Positions 20,220 to 29,686 of a stretch of 64,000 nt of DNA are shown here, one piece after another. The notes under the pieces were generated by a model. That model did not search any database, had not been told where the DNA came from, and saw only the letters and a list, made by a program, of their open reading frames with translations. The translations under genes were made by a program, and so were the position numbers. Origin of the DNA: an uncultured Lachnospiraceae bacterium (GTDB taxonomy: Bacteria; Bacillota; Clostridia; Lachnospirales; Lachnospiraceae); NCBI GenBank assembly GCA_947630855.1, contig CANRJF010000004.1:1-64000 (forward strand), written 5' to 3'. The first letter of the stretch is position 1. Each line of letters starts with the position of its first letter.

Positions 20220-21500
20220 CTACTCATACCGCAAAGCCTCAATAGGATTTAATTTTGCCGCCTTGTTTGCCGGATAATACCCGAAAAATACGCCGATGAA
20301 AACGGAAAAAGCCACCGCAAAAACAATCCCTCCCAGGGAAGGAGATGCCTGATACCCCATAGTTTCCGCCGCCCCGCTGCCCAGGGCAAGCCCTAAGAGA
20401 ATCCCCATCAATCCCCCCAGAAGGCAGATAATAACAGATTCCATAATAAACTGCAGCCGTATGCTGCCGTTGGTGGCGCCCAATGCCTTTCTTATGCCGA
20501 TTTCCCTGGTACGTTCCGTTATGGAAACAAGCATAATATTCATAACGCCGATTCCCCCTACCAGAAGGGAAATCCCTGCAATAATGGAAATGGCAACAGA
20601 GATAGTGGAAAGCATATCCGTCATGGTGGACAACAGGGTTTCCATGCTGGTAACACTCACTTCATAATATGTATTGTTACTGTAATACCTGTCAAAAAAC
20701 TGCTCTGCCTGCTCCATAAAAGATTCCGTGTCTGTCCCTGTGGTTGTCACCAATGTCAACTGGGTATAACCGTCACCGGAATGGGTAAGGGACTTTGCTG
20801 TACCAAAGGGAATATAAAAGTCTGTGGTAATATCTTCCGTGGAGGAAGAATCAAAACCGGAGGACTCATACTCATACACCCCAATAATGGTATATCCATA
20901 ATATCGGTTGTTTATCTCCACTTCCACCAAAGAGCCTACGGCATCTTTTACATTTCCCCCGAAAAGATTTGTTACCAGCAAATCCGAGACAACCGCCACT
21001 TTTTTTGACTTCTCCTGGTCTAATTCCATAAAATCCCTGCCGGCTAAGATGGTAAGTTCATTACATTCCACCTGTCCCTGGTTCACCCCGGTCACATTTA
21101 CATTTGCCGTGGAGGAACCGTTTACCGCTGTACCGCTTCCCGCAGACTCCGTATAGGCAATATAGTCGATTTTGCCGCCAAAATTATTTTGTAATTCCTC
21201 TAGCATTTCATCGGAAATATAATCTTCCTCCCCCATGCTGCGTATATTCCCCATACCGAAACGCATACCGTTTTCCTTTACTTCCCCGGAAACGCTTTTC
21301 TGTTTCACCCCCACCGTCAGGTTGTTTGCCCCCATGGATTCCATGGAACTGGTAACGGAGGAATTAAGGGAATTTCCCACGGTGAGGATTGTTATAATGG
21401 AAGCAATCCCGATGACAATGCCAATCATGGTCAGGGCTCCCCGCATTCTGTTGGTTTTTAAACCCGAAACTGCAAACCTTATATTTTCACTAATTATCAT
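20220..21500 (-). CDS. MacB/FtsX-type ABC transporter permease
   Basis: MIISENIRFAVSGLKTNRMRGALTMIGIVIGIASII and GIRKALGATNGSIRLQFIMESVIICLLGG. Confidence 0.92.
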   Translation of the reverse strand: MIISENIRFAVSGLKTNRMRGALTMIGIVIGIASIITILTVGNSLNSSVTSSMESMGANNLTVGVKQKSVSGEVKENGMRFGMGNIRSMGEEDYISDEMLEELQNNFGGKIDYIAYTESAGSGTAVNGSSTANVNVTGVNQGQVECNELTILAGRDFMELDQEKSKKVAVVSDLLVTNLFGGNVKDAVGSLVEVEINNRYYGYTIIGVYEYESSGFDSSSTEDITTDFYIPFGTAKSLTHSGDGYTQLTLVTTTGTDTESFMEQAEQFFDRYYSNNTYYEVSVTSMETLLSTMTDMLSTISVAISIIAGISLLVGGIGVMNIMLVSITERTREIGIRKALGATNGSIRLQFIMESVIICLLGGLMGILLGLALGSGAAETMGYQASPSLGGIVFAVAFSVFIGVFFGYYPANKAAKLNPIEALRYE

Positions 21501-21510
21501 GGCAGACCTC

Positions 21511-23361
21511 CTAAAATCCGCCCGGGGCGCCGCCCCCCGGCATTTTGCCGCCCTCATGGTTTCTGCCGCTTTGTCCCCCTGGAGCGCCTTCCATATTTAA
21601 ATCAAACAGGCTCTTCGTATCCCCGCTTGTATTTTCCTCCTCTGATTTCACGGATGCAGCAGGCGTTACGATTCTCATGTTTTCTTCCAATCCCTCCCCG
21701 GCAATTTCCACATAATAATCGCTTTCCATTCCCGTTTCCACGAAAATCTGTTTTTCCTCCCCGCCATCCTCATCCAACACGGAGACGTAAGATTTTCCAT
21801 CCTTGTCTGTCCTGATACAGTCATAAGCCACTGCAAATACGTCCTGGGCAGATTCTAACACTATACTGGTTTTTGCCGTCATTCCGATGCGGAGGCGGTC
21901 ACTGGTATCTTCTAAGGCAATTTTTACGGTATAACTGGCTGTGGAGGATGCATTTGAATTTCCCATGTCTAAGCCTTCGGATTCCTCCGGTGTGGGCGCC
22001 ACATAGGTAACTACCCCCTTTAATTCCTCATCCCCGGTGGCATCTGTCTTTACCACTGCCTCCTGATTTTTTTCAATATCCGCAATGTCATACTCGTCCA
22101 CGGAAGCCTCCACGATAAACTGGGATAAATCCTGCACTACAAACAGTACGCTTTCCCCTGTATAAATATCTCCTGCCTCCACATTTACGGCGGTAATCAC
22201 CCCTGTGATTGGGGAGGTAATCACACATTCTCCCAGCTTTTCTTCCGCTTCCTGCACCTGCTTTTTCTGATTTTTTAAATTATTTTCCACTTCCTTACTG
22301 GTAACTGTCAAATCTGATTTACTCTCTTCAATATTATCTGCATTCTGGGCATTTGTCTCTGCCTGGGAAGTTACTGCACTGTTGTATTCCGTGGATTTTT
22401 TTGAAGCTTCTGCTGATGCCGTCTCGTAGGAAGATTTTGCCTGTTCCTCGGCTGCCTTTGCCTCCTCATATTTTTGCTTTGCCGCCTCAATGGCATCATA
22501 GGCGGCTTTCGCCTGCTCCTCTCCTGCCTTTGCCTCTTGTGCTGCCTTGTTTGCCGCCTCGTATGTATTGTAAGCACTTGTATATGCCTCATACAGGGCG
22601 GCATAATTTTCATCCTCCTCTTTTGCATATTTAATTGCCGCCTCCGCCGTCTCATAGGCAGATTTTGCCTGCTCCGCCGCCTGGGATTTCTCCTGGGCAT
22701 TTCTGCTTGCGGATTCCAAATCACTTTTCAGGGAATCCTTTTTCTTTTTTAATTTTTCATATTCTTTTTTTGCTTTCTCTGCCGTCTCTTTTGCAGATTC
22801 GTATGTACTTTTCGCCTGGGATTTTGCAGATTCCGCCGCCTCATATGCCGTTTTTGCCTGGGACACGTTATCTGCCTGTTTCTGCGCCTGGCTGTTATAA
22901 TTTGTCTGGGCATCCTCCACATTATCCTGGGCTTTCTTTAATGTCTGGTTCTCCTTTAATTCACTGACTTCATAAGATTCTTTTGTATCCGCCAGCTCCT
23001 CCTCTAAATCCTCTGAGTCAAAAACAACAATGGTATCCCCTGCATTGACATAATCCCCCACTGCCGCCGCTATCTCCTTAACTTCTACGTCCTTCATACT
23101 GGCAGAAACACTGCGGCAATCGCCACTGGCAATGCTGCCTGTCAGACTGATGGAATTGGAAATATCCCTTTTCTTTAACGTCTCTGTCTGGGTAAATGAT
23201 ACATTTTCCGGATTTTTCTCTTTTGCAGCATTTTTTCTTATGCCATTTGCCAGCACAATAAGTAATGCCAGAAAAATCACCGCCGCCGTAATGATAATTT
23301 TTATCTTCCCCTTTTTCACGTAAAACCTCCTTAAAATACACAAATACGCCTGCAACGCCAT
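21511..23361 (-). CDS. HlyD/MacA-like efflux adaptor with long coiled-coil hairpin
   Basis: N-terminal TM helix, lipoyl/barrel-sandwich motifs, ~240-aa A/K/E-rich coiled coil; exact start uncertain. Confidence 0.88.
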   Translation of the reverse strand: MALQAYLCILRRFYVKKGKIKIIITAAVIFLALLIVLANGIRKNAAKEKNPENVSFTQTETLKKRDISNSISLTGSIASGDCRSVSASMKDVEVKEIAAAVGDYVNAGDTIVVFDSEDLEEELADTKESYEVSELKENQTLKKAQDNVEDAQTNYNSQAQKQADNVSQAKTAYEAAESAKSQAKSTYESAKETAEKAKKEYEKLKKKKDSLKSDLESASRNAQEKSQAAEQAKSAYETAEAAIKYAKEEDENYAALYEAYTSAYNTYEAANKAAQEAKAGEEQAKAAYDAIEAAKQKYEEAKAAEEQAKSSYETASAEASKKSTEYNSAVTSQAETNAQNADNIEESKSDLTVTSKEVENNLKNQKKQVQEAEEKLGECVITSPITGVITAVNVEAGDIYTGESVLFVVQDLSQFIVEASVDEYDIADIEKNQEAVVKTDATGDEELKGVVTYVAPTPEESEGLDMGNSNASSTASYTVKIALEDTSDRLRIGMTAKTSIVLESAQDVFAVAYDCIRTDKDGKSYVSVLDEDGGEEKQIFVETGMESDYYVEIAGEGLEENMRIVTPAASVKSEEENTSGDTKSLFDLNMEGAPGGQSGRNHEGGKMPGGGAPGGF

Positions 23362-23509
23362 AAAGTATAGAAAAAATTTGTGACAAAACTGGAAAAAAAA
23401 TGTGTAAAAAAAGTGTTTTTACCTTCTGTTTATGGTATACTACTTCTGATTGGGAACAGCACAAACTCAGCAGCCGTTTCTAAAAACATCACGAACAGGA
23501 GGCTATATT

Positions 23510-25153
23510 ATGGCTTGGTACGATGAAGCAGTATTTTACCACATTTATCCTTTAGGGCTTGCAGGCGCTCCTAAAGAAAATTCTTACGGTCCGGTGGAGC
23601 ACCGGTTAAATACGTTGCTGCCATGGATTTCCCATATAAAAGACATAGGCTGCAATGCCCTTTATATCGGCCCGCTTTTTGAATCCGTAGGACATGGTTA
23701 CGAAACCACAGACTATAAAAAATTAGACGGACGCTTAGGAGATAACAAAGACCTGACAGACTTTGTGGCAGAATGCCATAAAACCGGTATCAAAGTAATT
23801 CTTGACGGCGTATTTAACCATACCGGAAGGGATTTCTTTGCCTTTAAAGACATCCAGAAAAACCGGGAAAATTCCCCTTACCGGGACTGGTACTGCAATG
23901 TAAATTTCGGGGGAAACACAGAATATAACGACGGTTTTTCCTATGACAACTGGGGGGGCTACAATCTTTTAGTAAAGCTAAACCAGAGAAATCCTGCGGT
24001 AAAAGATTATATCTGCGATGTAATCCGGTTCTGGGTCAGTGAATTTGATATTGACGGCATCCGTTTAGACGCCGCAGATGTACTGGATTTTGATTTTATG
24101 AAGGCGCTGCGCCAGGTAGCCAATGAGGTGAAACCGGAATTCTGGCTGATGGGCGAGGTGATCCACGGGGATTACAGCCGCTGGGTAAACGAGGGCACGC
24201 TCCACTCCGTCACAAACTACCAGCTTCACAAAGCGCTTTACTCGGGAAACAATGACCACAACTTTTTTGAGATTGCCCACACCATAAAACGTCTTTACGA
24301 AATGGGAGGCGGCAGGCCGGAGGGCTTAAAACTATACAATTTTGTGGACAACCATGATGTAGAGCGTATTTATTCCAAATTAAACAACAAGGCTCACTTT
24401 GCCCCGGTACATATACTGCTCTATACCCTGCCCGGGATTCCTTCTATTTATTATGGCTCCGAATTTGGCATCGAAGGGAAAAAAGAAAAGTTTTCCGACG
24501 CTTCCTTACGCCCTGCATTAAATATTGAGGATTATAAGGACGCCGTAAAAAACAATTCTTTTACCGCTTTAGTGTCTGCTTTGGGACATGCCAGGCAGAA
24601 ATCGAAAGCATTATGTTACGGGGATTACAGGGAGTTAATGCTGACAAACCGTCAATACGCCTTTTCCAGAAATGCAGGGGAGGATTCTGCCATTGTCATG
24701 GTAAACAATGATGACAATGATGCTTCCATAACCGTTGCCGCAGGCCCTGCTGCCGCTTACACAGGAGTGCTTTCCGGCCAGGTGGTTACCGTATCTGACG
24801 GAAAAATTTCCGCCACTATAAAAGCCAATTCCGGGGAAGTATGGCTGCCGAAAAACGAAGCATCCCCCCTGAAAGATTCTTCCCCCATTGAATTGCATGT
24901 GGAAGATGCGGCCCATGAACCCGCCGAAGCTGTGGCTGAAACACAGGAAACTCCTGCCTCCTTAGACACATCAGAAGCTGCCTTAAGCAGTCCTTACAGC
25001 GATGACTTTGAAAAAGGGAAAATTGCAGGATTACAGGAAGCTATTCTTGCCATTATGGAGAAAAATGGGCCTGTAACAGACCAGATGCGAAGAGACGTTG
25101 AGAATAATGTTTATCACGATTCTTTAATTAACTGGATTAAGAGTTTCCGATAA
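23510..25153 (+). CDS. GH13 alpha-amylase family glycosidase (cyclomaltodextrinase-like) with C-terminal extension
   Basis: DGVFNHTG, DGIRLDAADVLD, LMGEVIHGDY, FVDNHDVERI catalytic motifs; likely start MAWYDEAV. Confidence 0.92.
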   Translation: MAWYDEAVFYHIYPLGLAGAPKENSYGPVEHRLNTLLPWISHIKDIGCNALYIGPLFESVGHGYETTDYKKLDGRLGDNKDLTDFVAECHKTGIKVILDGVFNHTGRDFFAFKDIQKNRENSPYRDWYCNVNFGGNTEYNDGFSYDNWGGYNLLVKLNQRNPAVKDYICDVIRFWVSEFDIDGIRLDAADVLDFDFMKALRQVANEVKPEFWLMGEVIHGDYSRWVNEGTLHSVTNYQLHKALYSGNNDHNFFEIAHTIKRLYEMGGGRPEGLKLYNFVDNHDVERIYSKLNNKAHFAPVHILLYTLPGIPSIYYGSEFGIEGKKEKFSDASLRPALNIEDYKDAVKNNSFTALVSALGHARQKSKALCYGDYRELMLTNRQYAFSRNAGEDSAIVMVNNDDNDASITVAAGPAAAYTGVLSGQVVTVSDGKISATIKANSGEVWLPKNEASPLKDSSPIELHVEDAAHEPAEAVAETQETPASLDTSEAALSSPYSDDFEKGKIAGLQEAILAIMEKNGPVTDQMRRDVENNVYHDSLINWIKSFR

Positions 25154-25155
25154 GG

Positions 25156-25178
25156 AAATGTGTGTGCTTTGGAGCATA
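25156..25178. repeat. partial copy (one half) of dispersed repeat family 1
   Basis: AAATGTGTGTGCTTTGGAGCATA vs AAATGTGTATGCTCTGGAGTATA in other copies. Confidence 0.55.
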
Positions 25179-25212
25179 AAACAGCCGGGGAATGTAAGTT
25201 CTCCGGCTGTTT
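25179..25212. terminator. terminator between convergent amylase and clpA
   Basis: AAACAGCCGG / CCGGCTGTTT inverted repeat. Confidence 0.7.
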
Positions 25213-25220
25213 CGTTATTT

Positions 25221-27484
25221 CTATGAGGTTTTTCCACTCTCTTTTTCATTGCAGGATAAAACAAAGCAGGCAGATTCATTTTTGCCGCTGACGCTTATGC
25301 AGCACATTCCCCCGTCTTTTAGTTTCCCGAATAAAATCTCATCCACCAAAAGAGGCTTAATCTCGCTTTGAATCACACGTTCTATCTCCCTGGCGCCAAA
25401 CTCTTCGCTGATACCCTTGTTTTTCACCAGCTCTTTTGCTTTTTTATCATAAGAGATATCCACATTCTTTTTTGCCAGCAGGCTTTTCAGTTCTCCCAGT
25501 TTTTTCTCCACAATCTGTTTTGCCATGTTTTCATCCATGCCCTGGAATGTCACGATTTTATTCAGCCTGTTTCTGAATTCCGGCTGGAAAATCCGCTTTA
25601 CTTCCTCCATAATGGCGTCGGTTTTTACATCCTGCTCTCTAAAGCCTATGCCGTGTTTTCCCATCTGGCTGGCTCCCGCATTGGATGTCATAATCATAAT
25701 CACATTACGGAAATCTGCTTTTCTCCCCTGGTTATCCGTCAGGGTTGCATAGTCCATAACCGAAAGAAGCACGTTATAAATATCCGGGTGTGCCTTCTCA
25801 ATTTCATCCAGCAAAAGTACGGCGTGAGGGGTTTTTCGGATTTCCTCTGTCAAAAGTCCGCCTTCCTCATACCCCACATATCCTGCCGGCGCTCCGATTA
25901 GCTTTGCCACCGTGTGCTTTTCCTCATATTCACTCATATCAAAACGGATTAGGGGAATACCCAGCTCTTTTGCCAGACTTTTTGCTATTTCTGTTTTTCC
26001 CACACCGGTAGGGCCCACAAACAAAAGGCTTGCCATTGGCTTTCCTTCCTCCAAAAGCCCTGCCCTGGAAAATTTTACGGCATTCACCACCTGGGAAATA
26101 GCCTCCTCCTGGCCGTACACCTGATTTGTAAGACGCTCTTTTAATGTTGCAAGGGACTCCGTCTCGTCACTCTCCACCATCTGTTTTGGAATATGACAGG
26201 TTCTAGACAAAATTTCATCGATTAAATCCCTGGTCACAGCCTGCCTTTCCTGCTCAAAAGGATGGAGATGCAGATACGCCCCCGCCTCGTCAATTAAGTC
26301 GATGGCTTTATCCGGCAGATACCGCTCGTTCATATATTTTGCACTCATTTCCACTGCATATTTTAACACGTCATCCCCGTAAATTACCCCGTGGTAGTCC
26401 TCATAATTCTTTTTAAGACCTTCCAATATTAAAACGGCATGGGAAATATCCGGCTCTTTCACTTCTATATTCTGAAAACGCCTTACCAGACTTTTATTTT
26501 TCTCAAAATGCTTTTTATATTCTTCGTAAGTGGTGGCACCGATAAAACGGATATGTCCGGCTGCCAGGTATGGTTTTAACATATTTGAAATGTCAAATGT
26601 TCCCCCGTTTACCGCCCCTGCCCCTACGATATTGTGGATTTCATCAATATAGATAATAGGTTTTTCCTCATGGCTGATGCTGTCCATTACTTTTTTAAAG
26701 CGCTTTTCAAAATCCCCCCTGTACTGGGTGCCTGCCAGCAGGCTTCCCAAATCCAGGGAAAAAATTTTTGCCCCTTTTAAGGGCGCAGGCACCCTGTTCT
26801 CATTTAACAGCTTTGCCAGCCCGTAGGTAATGGCTGTCTTTCCTACTCCCGGCTCTCCTATATGCAGAGGATTATTTTTTTCTTTCCGGCAGAGAATCTG
26901 CATGGTTCTCTCTAACTCTTCCTCCCTGCCGATTAAGGGATTGACCCCTTCTAAGGCGTCATTTAAACAAAGGGCATACTGCTGATAAAAACCCTCCTTT
27001 GTCTTTCCTCCTCATCCTCCTGCCGGGTATCTTCCCTTATGGCGTTTTCACCGGATTTTTCCTCATAGGCAATGGACATCTCCTGGAGAAGCTCTGCCTG
27101 TTCCACCCCCTGGGCGCGCATATAGTAAACGGCATAACTCTCTTTTAACCCGTACATAGCATGGATAAGATGGGGCAGCTCCACCCAGTGTTTTCCGCTG
27201 TTTTCCGCGGATTCCTGTGCATAGCCCAGCACCATGCCCATGCCTCTGGAAAACTCGGGATTGCCTTCGGAATCCACCGTCTCTATATATTCATCCAGAT
27301 AAGTCCTTAAGTTGTAATCCAGTTCCTTAATTCTGCCGCCGCAGTTTTCAAATGCTTCCGCAAATATTTTATTCTGGCAGATAACATACAACGCCAGTTC
27401 CGGCGTAATCAGTTCAAAATGGGCATTTTTCGCCAGCACAAATACTTTGTTAATGATTTCTGCCACTTCTTCCGACACACGCAT
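25221..27484 (-). pseudogene. clpA: ATP-dependent Clp unfoldase ClpA, apparently frameshifted near 27004-27006
   Basis: N-terminal ORF 26963-27484 and AAA+ ORF 25221-26903 lie in different frames; the second frame reads upstream KTKEGFYQQYALCLNDALEGVNPLIGREEELERTMQ. Confidence 0.85.
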
Positions 27485-27486
27485 GA

Positions 27487-27786
27487 TTATGCCTCCTCCA
27501 CTGTCATACGAAAAGGAAATCCTTCTTCCTTTGCCCTTGCCGACGCTGCCAGAACCTTAGTAACCGCAATATCATAAGGATAAGAGCCTACTATGGCTCT
27601 TCCCCTCTCATGTACCGTCAACATTAACTGTTCTGCTTCCAGTTCTCCTTTATGGAAAATATCGATGAGTATATCCACCACAAACTCCATGGAAGTAAAA
27701 TCGTCATTATGCATCATCACATTGTAATGTTTTGGTTCCTGTATGTTGATTTTTGTTTTTTCCCTTGTTTCTCCCTGCACAGACAT
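27487..27786 (-). CDS. clpS: ATP-dependent Clp protease adaptor ClpS
   Basis: 99 aa; YNVMMHNDDFTSMEFVVDIL. Confidence 0.95.
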   Translation of the reverse strand: MSVQGETREKTKINIQEPKHYNVMMHNDDFTSMEFVVDILIDIFHKGELEAEQLMLTVHERGRAIVGSYPYDIAVTKVLAASARAKEEGFPFRMTVEEA

Positions 27787-27808
27787 ATTATACCTCTTGT
27801 GTCTATTA

Positions 27809-27835
27809 GTATCTTTTCAGTACCTTCACAGATAC
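27809..27835 (-). repeat. dispersed hairpin repeat family 2 (clpS leader)
   Basis: GTATCTGTGAAGGTACTGAAAAGATAC on minus strand. Confidence 0.65.
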
Positions 27836-27837
27836 AA

Positions 27838-27879
27838 TGCAAAAATGCATGAAAATCCCTTCGCGATGGCATTTTTGCA
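27838..27879. repeat. 11-bp perfect inverted repeat in the clpX-clpS intergenic region
   Basis: TGCAAAAATGC ... GCATTTTTGCA. Confidence 0.6.
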
Positions 27880-27940
27880 CACCTGAATTATATTCTTACG
27901 CCTCAAACAGCAAGTGTTTGAGGCTGCGTCTATTAAATTA

Positions 27941-29431
27941 TTAATACTTGAAATTTTCCGATACCCGCTGGGCAGCAACTGCTACCTTATCTTCAATGGA
28001 CATGCAGCCCCGCATAATAATCTGCGGGCCTCCGGCGCCCTCCACATACTCTTTTGTAATGATTACCATGCCGATATTATCATCTTTTGGTATCTCAAAC
28101 ATAATATCCAGCATAAACTCTTCAATAATTGCCCGAAGGGCCCTGGCTCCCACTTTTTTCTCTTTTGCCTTTACTGCAATGGCCCGAAGGGCGTCATCCT
28201 GAAACTCCAGTTTTACCTCGTCCAATGCCAGAAGTTTCTGATACTGCTTTACAATGGCATTCCTTGGCTCGGATAAAATTTTTACCAGCATATCTTCCGT
28301 CAGCGCCTCTAAGGAAAAGAGAATGGGCATACGTCCCAAAAACTCCGGTATCATGCCGTACTTGCGCACATCCTCCACCGTCACTTTTGTGAGAAGGTTC
28401 TCTTCCTTGTCATACTTGTCCTTTAAGTCCGCCTTAAAACCAATGGACGCCGACTTGTTGAGACGTTCTTTGATAATGTCTTCCAAATCCGGGAAAGCTC
28501 CGCCGCAGATAAACAAAATGTTTTTGGTGTTCACTGTTACCATGGGCACCATGGCATTTTTGCTGCTGGCTCCCACCGGCACTTCCACTTCTGAACCTTC
28601 TAACAGCTTTAACATTCCCTGCTGCACGGATTCCCCGCTCACATCCCTTTGATTGGCATTGCGCTTCTTGGCAATCTTATCAATCTCATCAATAAAGATA
28701 ATGCCCTGTTCCGCCCGCTCCACGTCATTGTCTGCCGCCGCAAGGAGTTTGCTTACAACGCTCTCAATATCATCACCGATGTACCCTGCTTCCGTAAGGG
28801 AGGTGGCGTCTGTAATGGCAAGGGGCACATCAAGAAGCCTTGCCAGTGTCTTTACCATATAGGTTTTCCCTGAGCCTGTGGGCCCAATCATTAACATATT
28901 GGATTTCTCGATTTCCACGTCGTTTTCCGCCATGGTTGCCACCCGTTTGTAGTGGTTGTAAACGGCGACGGACATTACCTTTTTGGCATATTCCTACCCT
29001 ACTACGTAGTCATCCAGCCTTTCTTTGATTTTGTGGGGCGCCGGAATACTCCTTATATCCAAAATAGGCTTTGCCTTGGCATCCTTTTTCTTTTTCTTTA
29101 TTTTCTGGGGCTGGGGCATTCCCATCCCCTGTAAATCCGCCAGATTAATCATGCTGATATTGGGAAATCTGCCTCCCATGTTTTTCATCATGTCATCCAT
29201 TGGAAAACCGGAGTTATTCATGGTATCAAATGTCTTCTGCATACAGTCCTGGCAGATGTAAATATCCTGGGGGATTTTAATCATCTTCCCCGCCACGCTC
29301 TCCGGCCTGCGGCACATGTAGCAAATCTGTTCGTAATCTTCTTCCCGGGATTTCTTTTTGTTTTCCTCTCCCTGGGAATCTCCTGTTTTTTCTTCCGTCG
29401 GCTCTACTTCAAAAAAATCCTGTTCTGACAT
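27941..29431 (-). pseudogene. clpX: ClpX-like AAA+ unfoldase with in-frame TAG at a conserved Gln codon
   Basis: ORF 28994-29461 ends [10 protein letters not shown]; same frame continues [18 protein letters not shown]...; zinc-finger CYMC..CQDC and SIGF loop present. Confidence 0.85.
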
Positions 29432-29487
29432 TTTATTCTCCCATCTATAATCAATACCCATTGTTTACTTTTTCTTTTTGCAATAAT

Positions 29488-29579
29488 TATACCCGTGAGC
29501 CAAATGATTTGCCAACATGTATTCTCTGTTTCAAACAGACAGGCAAACCATCTGGCAAATGTGTATGCTCTGGAGTATA
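29488..29579. repeat. dispersed repeat family 1, copy with ~55-bp internal insertion
   Basis: TATACCCGTGAGCCAAATG [ATTTGCCA...TGGCAAATG] TGTATGCTCTGGAGTATA. Confidence 0.7.
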
Positions 29580-29650
29580 GTATAAAACATTCATAGACAA
29601 ATCTCAACGGAAAATCTAATTTTTCATATTTCTTTAAGAATTAGAAAAAA

Positions 29651-29684
29651 AAGAAGAGCCCCGCAAAACGAAACTCCTCTTCTT
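29651..29684 (-). terminator. ilvE terminator
   Basis: AAGAAGAG/CTCTTCTT stem with T-run on minus strand. Confidence 0.7.
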
Positions 29685-29686
29685 CC

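Noticed and set aside
22371-22724. Arg/Gln-rich 117-aa ORF and overlapping plus-strand ORFs
   Set aside because: Alternate frames of the repetitive A/K/E-rich coiled coil of the efflux adaptor.
22300-22980. Tandem DNA repeat in the efflux adaptor gene
   Set aside because: Periodicity is coiled-coil amino-acid heptads; no exact nucleotide unit repeats.
26963-27010. Programmed -1 frameshift producing full ClpA
   Set aside because: No X_XXY_YYZ slippery heptamer in the zero frame and no clear stimulatory structure; a single lost A in GGAAAAGAC is simpler.
27809-27910. CRISPR-like array from clustered short inverted repeats
   Set aside because: Hairpins have different sequences and no regular direct-repeat/spacer spacing; no cas genes.
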